Positions 25,196 to 29,863 of a stretch of DNA of 29,863 bases are shown piece after piece. Source of the DNA: Planctomycetaceae bacterium (GTDB lineage Bacteria > Planctomycetota > Planctomycetia > Pirellulales > Pirellulaceae); NCBI GenBank assembly GCA_024642765.1, contig JAHEAM010000003.1, positions 1 to 29,863 of the forward strand, read 5' to 3'. Within the stretch, counting starts at the first letter, position 1; each line of letters begins with the position of its first letter. The notes beneath the pieces were generated by a model. The model saw only the letters and a program-made list of their open reading frames with translations, was not told the DNA's origin and ran no database searches. Made by a program: the position numbers and the translations under genes.

Positions 25196-25447
25196 TTAGT
25201 CATCCCATTCGTCGTCGGGCTCGAGTTCTCGCGCTCCGTCGCCCTCGAATGGCAGTCCATAAGATTCGGTCAACCAGTTTCGCAAATCTAATTGTTGGCA
25301 ACGTTCACAACAAAATGGCCGAAACGCCGAGCCTTCAGCGGAATATTCGGTTGTGCAATACGAGCATTTCAGCAAGTGCACCGCAGGTGTCTTTTTGATT
25401 TCGTTTGGACTTTCTGGCATTTCACTGTCCGGTAGTCGATAGTGCAT
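25196..25447 (-). CDS. yacG: DNA gyrase inhibitor YacG, zinc-binding
   Basis: YacG is a small zinc protein reported to bind GyrB and inhibit gyrase. The 83-residue product has the four zinc ligands Cys28, Cys31 (CSYC), Cys46 and Cys50 (RPFCCERC). The family signature DLRNWLTESYGLP follows directly. The acidic C-terminal tail (ELEPDDEWDD) is also typical. GAGG six to seven bases upstream supports ATG 25447. The N-terminal ~25 residues before the first Cys are longer than in the compact proteobacterial form. In many bacteria it sits next to coaE; here it lies between a kinase gene and an SDR gene. Confidence 0.92.
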   Translation of the reverse strand: MHYRLPDSEMPESPNEIKKTPAVHLLKCSYCTTEYSAEGSAFRPFCCERCQQLDLRNWLTESYGLPFEGDGARELEPDDEWDD

Positions 25448-25553
25448 TACAAACCTCTTTTGTCAATTCTTGCTCCGGTCTTCAATCCTTCTCAAAGCAG
25501 ATAGTCCTGGCGAGTAGTAAGCTCCCATTCGTCATACGCTCGACGTATTGGTG

Positions 25554-27362
25554 TCAATCAACAATTGCGTCGCGAGCAACTTGGACCAAATCGTCGGCAT
25601 AGTCCAAGTTTCCGTAAATTTCTATTATCGAGCGATAAATTTTGAAGGATTGTGCTGGATCGTTTTCGGCTTGGCGCATTGCCTTTTTGATCTTTTCTCG
25701 GACGGATTGGATTTGTTGATCGACTTTCGGTTTGGCATCTGCCAATATTTCTTTGGCGGCTATCACCGCTTTAATTTCGTCGCCTGAAATATCTTCGTCG
25801 TTCTCGTAAAGTGTCACAAAAGATTGTAGCTTTTCCAGCCCGGCAGCAACATCAACATCAACTGCGTCAACGACGTCAACAAACTTGGTTTCGATTGCGG
25901 AAAGTCGGCTGTTGCCTGGCAGGCGACTGCGAACAGACAACAAATTATGCAATGCACGAGCGTCCGCCAATTGAACAAGTTCTTGAACTTTTGCTACACG
26001 CTCATCTTCAGGATAAATTTTCAGAAATTGGTTCATCTCGGCGCGGACGGCGCTGGGATTCTGTGCACTCGCCGCGATTTTTTCGTAAAGCGATTCTGCG
26101 CTCGGCGGCATGAGTGCGTAATAAGTGGCGTAGCCACCTAGTCCGACTACTGCCAAAAACATTATGAAGATGGGAAGTAAACCGATGCCGCGATGCGCCG
26201 TTGAATGCTCAGTCTCGTGGAATTGAGCACCCAGCTGTTGCTCAGAAACAGTTGAAAAGTAGTCTTGGCGAACTTCCGGTTCCTTTAGTTGCAACTCTTG
26301 TTCGGGTGCGAATGGGGGCGAGCCTTGATCAACGACAGTTTCAGAATTAAGTTTCGTATGTTTGGCTCGCGAACTGGATTTTGGTTTTGAATGTTTCGTT
26401 TTGTCCTCGGAAAGCTCGCCTTCCGGGTCAGGTGGTTCGAGAAGAAAATTTTCGTCATCATTCAGCGACGGTTTTGTTGGTGGCGTTTTTTTTTCAGCGT
26501 TAGGTGCCTTCAGCCCATGGGCTGTCTTCGCTTCACTGCTATCCCTAAGAACCTGTTCGACATAGTCTAGTTTGCGCAACAATGCGTAGGCGGTCGAAGT
26601 GCGATTCTCCGGTTTTTTTTCTAGCAATTCGGCGATTAGCATTTCCAATTCTTCGGGTACGTTGGCAACTCGTTCGCGGACCGGCGGCGCTGGAACTCGT
26701 GTCAAGTTGCGTAACGATTCCTCGATCGAGTTTGAGGCGAACGGCGGTTGTCCCGCGAGCAACGTGTACAGCACTGCACCCAAACTGTATAAATCGGAGC
26801 GCACCGTCACCGGTTTGCCGCTGGCCTGCTCGGGGCTCATAAAATCAAGGGTACCGATTACATTGTCGCGGGTATCGTGCGACGAACCAAAACTTTTTGC
26901 GATGCCGAAATCCGCGACCTTAATGATGCCTTCTTTGGAACTCTTCATCAGGTTTCCGGGTTTCAAGTCGCGGTGAATGATTCCTCGGTCGTGAGCGTGA
27001 CGCAAAGCCGAAGCCACATCGCGAGCGATTACCAAGACCTCACGCCAATCGAATTTCTTGACTTCACGTTGTAGGTGAAACAAACTTTTGCCTTCGACCA
27101 TTTCCATTGCAAAGAACAGAGTTCCTTTTTCTTGGCCAAAACTCAAGATGCGGACGATGTTGGGGTGATTAAGCTTCAGGAGGGCCTGGATTTCCGATTC
27201 GAACCTCCCACGAAAATGGGTCTCATCACTGCTCGCATGCGATAGAGCTTTGATGGCGACGACTTCGCCGGTTGTGTCATTTCGGCCCTTGAAGACCGTA
27301 CCCATGCCGCCGCGCCCAAGGACACTTAAGATTTCATAGGGACCGAGAAATTTCTTTGTCAT
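25554..27362 (-). CDS. Membrane-anchored Hanks-type serine/threonine protein kinase
   Basis: The 602-residue product begins with a complete kinase domain (~9-270). It has the glycine loop LGRGGMGTVF (15-24), ATP-binding Lys38, catalytic HRDLKPGN (130-137) and DFG (151-153). GTLDFMSPEQASG in the activation segment and the APE-like SPE are also seen, so it should be active. A Lys/Glu/Pro/Ser-rich, probably disordered juxtamembrane region (~280-390) follows. One transmembrane helix (~394-418, LLPIFIMFLAVVGLGGYATYYA) leads to an extracytoplasmic ~180-residue helical region with repeat-like segments that may sense a signal. There are no PASTA repeats. ATG 27362 is preferred to a TTG four codons upstream. 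It is divergent from rimO and heads the minus-strand run to yacG. Confidence 0.95.
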   Translation of the reverse strand: MTKKFLGPYEILSVLGRGGMGTVFKGRNDTTGEVVAIKALSHASSDETHFRGRFESEIQALLKLNHPNIVRILSFGQEKGTLFFAMEMVEGKSLFHLQREVKKFDWREVLVIARDVASALRHAHDRGIIHRDLKPGNLMKSSKEGIIKVADFGIAKSFGSSHDTRDNVIGTLDFMSPEQASGKPVTVRSDLYSLGAVLYTLLAGQPPFASNSIEESLRNLTRVPAPPVRERVANVPEELEMLIAELLEKKPENRTSTAYALLRKLDYVEQVLRDSSEAKTAHGLKAPNAEKKTPPTKPSLNDDENFLLEPPDPEGELSEDKTKHSKPKSSSRAKHTKLNSETVVDQGSPPFAPEQELQLKEPEVRQDYFSTVSEQQLGAQFHETEHSTAHRGIGLLPIFIMFLAVVGLGGYATYYALMPPSAESLYEKIAASAQNPSAVRAEMNQFLKIYPEDERVAKVQELVQLADARALHNLLSVRSRLPGNSRLSAIETKFVDVVDAVDVDVAAGLEKLQSFVTLYENDEDISGDEIKAVIAAKEILADAKPKVDQQIQSVREKIKKAMRQAENDPAQSFKIYRSIIEIYGNLDYADDLVQVARDAIVD

Positions 27363-27581
27363 GCTTTCGCTCAAGGAACGGAAAACTAATAAATTCAGGG
27401 ATTATAGGTACCATTCAATGAACGCTGTGACGTTTCAGCACCAGACAAAAGGCCCAAAATTGATTTTCACCGCGTTTGGTGACGGAGTCAAGTTAGAGCG
27501 CACACCAGTTTGCCCTCGAAAATCATAGTTTTGGCGTTATGATAGGACGATTCGTTCTGGGAGAGTTTTCGGTAGCACTTG
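27363..27581. promoter_or_regulatory. Divergent promoter region of the kinase and rimO genes
   Basis: This 219-base gap separates divergent starts and should hold both promoters. Nothing more specific stands out. If the rimO start is at 27669 (see that entry), the region is longer. Confidence 0.35.
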
Positions 27582-29096
27582 ATGCCACGTACCCCGTTTG
27601 AGTCTCGAACGATAACGATCGCATTCGTGCCAGCGTATGGCCGGACCTATTTGAACAGGAATTCTCCATTGCCCAAAAACTATCAACCCCAGTCCAATGA
27701 CCCCGACTACAAAGGGAGCTATGCATTTATAAGCCTAGGGTGCCCCAAAAACACCGTTGATAGCGAGCGAATGATGGGGTTATTGAAGCTTGATGGCTAT
27801 CGACTGGTTGGCGACCCAGAACGCGCCGACTTCGTCGTTGTAAATACTTGTGGTTTTATCGAACGGGCCCGGACCGAATCTTTTTCGGCAATCGATGAAA
27901 TGCTTGAGCTCAAACGCCAAGGAAAAACCAAGGGCGTAATTGTGTCGGGGTGCCTGGCGGAACGCCAGAAGGAACAGCTCTTGGAAGATCGTCCCGAGAT
28001 CGATTCGTTGGTTGGTGTATTTGGACGAGATGAAATCACTCGTATCGCGGATCGACTATTAGGCAATCGCGAAGAACAACGCAATATTTTTCAGCCTGCT
28101 CCAATTCGGGCTTTGTCCGACGCTAACCGTCTTCAGATCACACCTCAACACTTTGCGTATCTAAAAATCTCCGAGGGCTGTGATCGATTGTGTACGTTTT
28201 GTGCGATCCCCAAGATGCGCGGCAAACATGCAACCAAACCCATTGAGGATATCGTTGCCGAAGCAAAACAACTGGTCAGCTACGGCGTTCGGGAGCTCGT
28301 AATCGTTGCCCAAGACACAACCTATTACGGTATGGACCTGTACGGCGAAACGCGTTTGAATCAACTCTTGCAAGAACTTGATCAGATCGAGGGTATTGAC
28401 TGGATTCGGCTGATGTACTTCTATCCAATGTATATTGATCAACAATTGCTAGACACGATTGCCAACGCCAAAAAGATTCTGCCGTATGTTGATATGCCGC
28501 TGCAACACGGAGATGACACAATGCTGCGGCGCATGTCGCGCCGCGTGAACCGCCCCGACACCGAGCGATTGATTCAACAAATGCGAGCGACAATTCCCAA
28601 CTTAGTGTTGCGAACAACATTTATCACAGGCTTCCCTGGCGAAACAGAAGCTCAATTCGAAGCGATGTGCGAGTTCGTCGAGCAGCAAAAGTTTGAGCGA
28701 ATGGGAGTGTTCACCTATTCCTACGAAGGCGATACGCCGTCCGCAAAACTTCCCGACCATGTGGACCTTGAAACGATGGAACGCCGTCGAAATCAGCTGA
28801 TGGAAATCCAACAAAAGATTGCTTTTGAATACAACGCTGGTTGTATTGGCAAAACAATGGATGTCATTATCGATGGACCTGTACCAAACCAGAAGAAAGT
28901 CTGGATTGGGCGAACGAAAGCAGACGCGCCGGATGTTGATAGCTTAGTCTTTGTAACGGAATCCGACCAACATCTGCAGACAGGCCAAATCGTCCCCGTG
29001 GAAATGGTCGATTTTGCCGAATACGACTTGGTGGGGGTTGCTGTCGGTCGCCCAAAGCCACGCACGCATTTGAATGTGTTGAACACCACCAATTAA
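27582..29096 (+). CDS. rimO: Ribosomal protein S12 methylthiotransferase RimO
   Basis: RimO is a radical-SAM enzyme that adds a methylthio group to the conserved Asp of ribosomal protein S12. The MTTase N domain has its three cluster cysteines in LGCPKN, NTCGF and SGCLAE. The radical-SAM motif is CDRLCTFC in SEGCDRLCTFCAIPKMRGK. Further blocks are QDTTYYGMDLYG, MPLQHG and TGFPGET, and a C-terminal TRAM domain follows. The start is uncertain. ATG 27582 adds ~45 residues before the conserved KGSYAFISLGCPKN. TTG 27669 (AGGA at 27657-27660, eight bases upstream) gives MPKNYQPQ..., closer to the usual family length. pgsA follows after 27 bases. Confidence 0.96.
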   Translation: MPRTPFESRTITIAFVPAYGRTYLNRNSPLPKNYQPQSNDPDYKGSYAFISLGCPKNTVDSERMMGLLKLDGYRLVGDPERADFVVVNTCGFIERARTESFSAIDEMLELKRQGKTKGVIVSGCLAERQKEQLLEDRPEIDSLVGVFGRDEITRIADRLLGNREEQRNIFQPAPIRALSDANRLQITPQHFAYLKISEGCDRLCTFCAIPKMRGKHATKPIEDIVAEAKQLVSYGVRELVIVAQDTTYYGMDLYGETRLNQLLQELDQIEGIDWIRLMYFYPMYIDQQLLDTIANAKKILPYVDMPLQHGDDTMLRRMSRRVNRPDTERLIQQMRATIPNLVLRTTFITGFPGETEAQFEAMCEFVEQQKFERMGVFTYSYEGDTPSAKLPDHVDLETMERRRNQLMEIQQKIAFEYNAGCIGKTMDVIIDGPVPNQKKVWIGRTKADAPDVDSLVFVTESDQHLQTGQIVPVEMVDFAEYDLVGVAVGRPKPRTHLNVLNTTN

Positions 29097-29123
29097 CCAC
29101 TTGCATCGAACTGAGTAATTTTG

Positions 29124-29747
29124 ATGGAAAATGCGACCCGCAGCGCAAATGCGAATGTGATTTTTAATGTACCGAATAAAATTTCAATGGCTCGACTTGC
29201 GATCAGCATGTTGCTGTTTGTAGCCATGCCGTTGGAATGGTATTGGTTGGCGTTTACGTTGTTCGTGATTGCTGCTGGCACGGATTGGGTTGATGGCTGG
29301 TGGGCGCGAAAGTACAACCAAGTCACACAATTGGGGCGGATCTTGGATCCGTTTTGTGACAAAATTCTGATTTGTGGTGCATTCATTTTATTGGCTGTTG
29401 CCATGCGTGATCGTTTGCCGTGGTATGCGGCGATCAGTGGTTGGATGGCAGTTGTGGTCGTGGGCCGAGAATTATTGGTGACAGCGTTGCGGAGTTTTAT
29501 TGAGCAGTCAGGCCAAGACTTTTCTGCCAAAATGGCCGGCAAACTCAAGATGGTTTTTCAGTGCGTTGCGGCCGGTGCTGGGTTAATTGCCCTTGCGCTA
29601 CAGAAGAACACAGCAGAGTTGCCTAATTGGTTAGTGATTGTTCTCACCGTTTTTGTGTGGCTATCGGTAGTCTCAACGATACAGTCGGGCATAGGTTATG
29701 TACTGGCTGCGTCAAAATCTCTAATGCAAGCCGCGAGAGAATCGTAA
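29124..29747 (+). CDS. pgsA: CDP-diacylglycerol-glycerol-3-phosphate 3-phosphatidyltransferase
   Basis: PgsA makes phosphatidylglycerophosphate, the committed step to phosphatidylglycerol and cardiolipin, in the cytoplasmic membrane. The 207-residue product has the CDP-alcohol phosphotransferase signature D-x2-D-G-x2-A-R-x8-G-x3-D-x3-D in DWVDGWWARKY followed by LGRILDPFCDK. The early NKISMARLAISM stretch is typical of PgsA, and there are about five or six hydrophobic segments. Length is slightly above the ~180 of short homologues because of the N-terminal ~20 residues. An internal ATG at 29190 could be an alternative start. It is probably co-transcribed with rimO. Confidence 0.93.
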   Translation: MENATRSANANVIFNVPNKISMARLAISMLLFVAMPLEWYWLAFTLFVIAAGTDWVDGWWARKYNQVTQLGRILDPFCDKILICGAFILLAVAMRDRLPWYAAISGWMAVVVVGRELLVTALRSFIEQSGQDFSAKMAGKLKMVFQCVAAGAGLIALALQKNTAELPNWLVIVLTVFVWLSVVSTIQSGIGYVLAASKSLMQAARES

Positions 29748-29812
29748 GATACAAACGCTTACAATTCGCGATCACAATGAAACCGGCATGATGCGCTGGG
29801 TAAACTGAAGTC

Positions 29813-29863
29813 ATGGAAACGATAAAACCTGAAGTCGCTTCGACCTCACTGATCATACTGGGT
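29813..29863 (+). CDS. Possible 5' end of a further gene, cut by the window edge
   Basis: ATG 29813 opens a frame of 17 codons to the last base (METIKPEVASTSLIILG). It lies 65 bases after pgsA on the same strand. The final hydrophobic run could begin a membrane segment. There is no clear ribosome-binding site and too little sequence to identify it, so this is a tentative call. Confidence 0.3.
   Translation, partial: METIKPEVASTSLIILG

Noticed and set aside
1..29863. CRISPR arrays, insertion sequences, tRNA or rRNA genes, prophage or toxin-antitoxin modules
   Set aside because: Reading both strands by eye I found no direct-repeat arrays, transposase motifs, cloverleaf-like genes or phage proteins; this is not a computed exclusion.

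Overview
The window looks like chromosomal DNA of a marine-type planctomycete (Planctomycetota, probably order Pirellulales). This is an inference. It rests on (i) a complete Na+-translocating NADH:quinone reductase operon, (ii) a Hanks-type Ser/Thr kinase with a single membrane span and a long C-terminal region, (iii) two convergent secreted proteins carrying a 'LIE-x(3)-P-x(2)-W' module that I associate with planctomycete proteins, one of which also resembles the planctomycete DUF1598 group, and (iv) short mixed-strand transcription units of housekeeping genes with moderate GC. No phage, insertion sequence, CRISPR array, rRNA or tRNA was recognised.

Layout. 1-378: the C-terminal tail of a basic, low-complexity protein. 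685-3176 (minus): a secreted protein with five short helical repeats, then TrkA. 3177-3867: a long AT-rich leader containing a 13-bp hairpin. 3868-9892 (plus): nqrABCDEF, the sodium-pumping respiratory complex. 9893-10469: a gene-poor gap holding what looks like the wreck of a nucleotidyltransferase-like gene. 10470-11813: an MFS exporter, convergent with mgtE (Mg2+ channel) and ispG (isoprenoid pathway), both on the minus strand. 14636-15124: trmL, divergent from ispG. 15379-16542: a secreted or lipid-anchored aldose epimerase. 16868-18750: a translationally coupled sugar-nucleotide epimerase and GT26 glycosyltransferase. 18878-19273: panD, convergent with a secreted amidohydrolase (19280-20515).

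20701-23395 holds two convergent planctomycete-type hypothetical genes that share a module and are separated by an elaborate nested inverted repeat. 23532-27362 (minus) is a run of kinase, yacG, SDR and carboxylesterase genes. 27582-29747 (plus) is rimO-pgsA, and the last 51 bases open another reading frame.

Most of the window is core metabolism: ion transport (Nqr, TrkA, MgtE), isoprenoid, pantothenate and phospholipid synthesis (IspG, PanD, PgsA), and RNA or ribosome modification (TrmL, RimO). The least explained parts are the repeat protein at 685-1635, the gene remnant at about 9981-10229, the two SDR-fold proteins with Phe at the catalytic Tyr position, and the shared-module pair at 20701-23395. 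No obvious new multi-gene system is visible; the last of these is the best candidate for undescribed biology.
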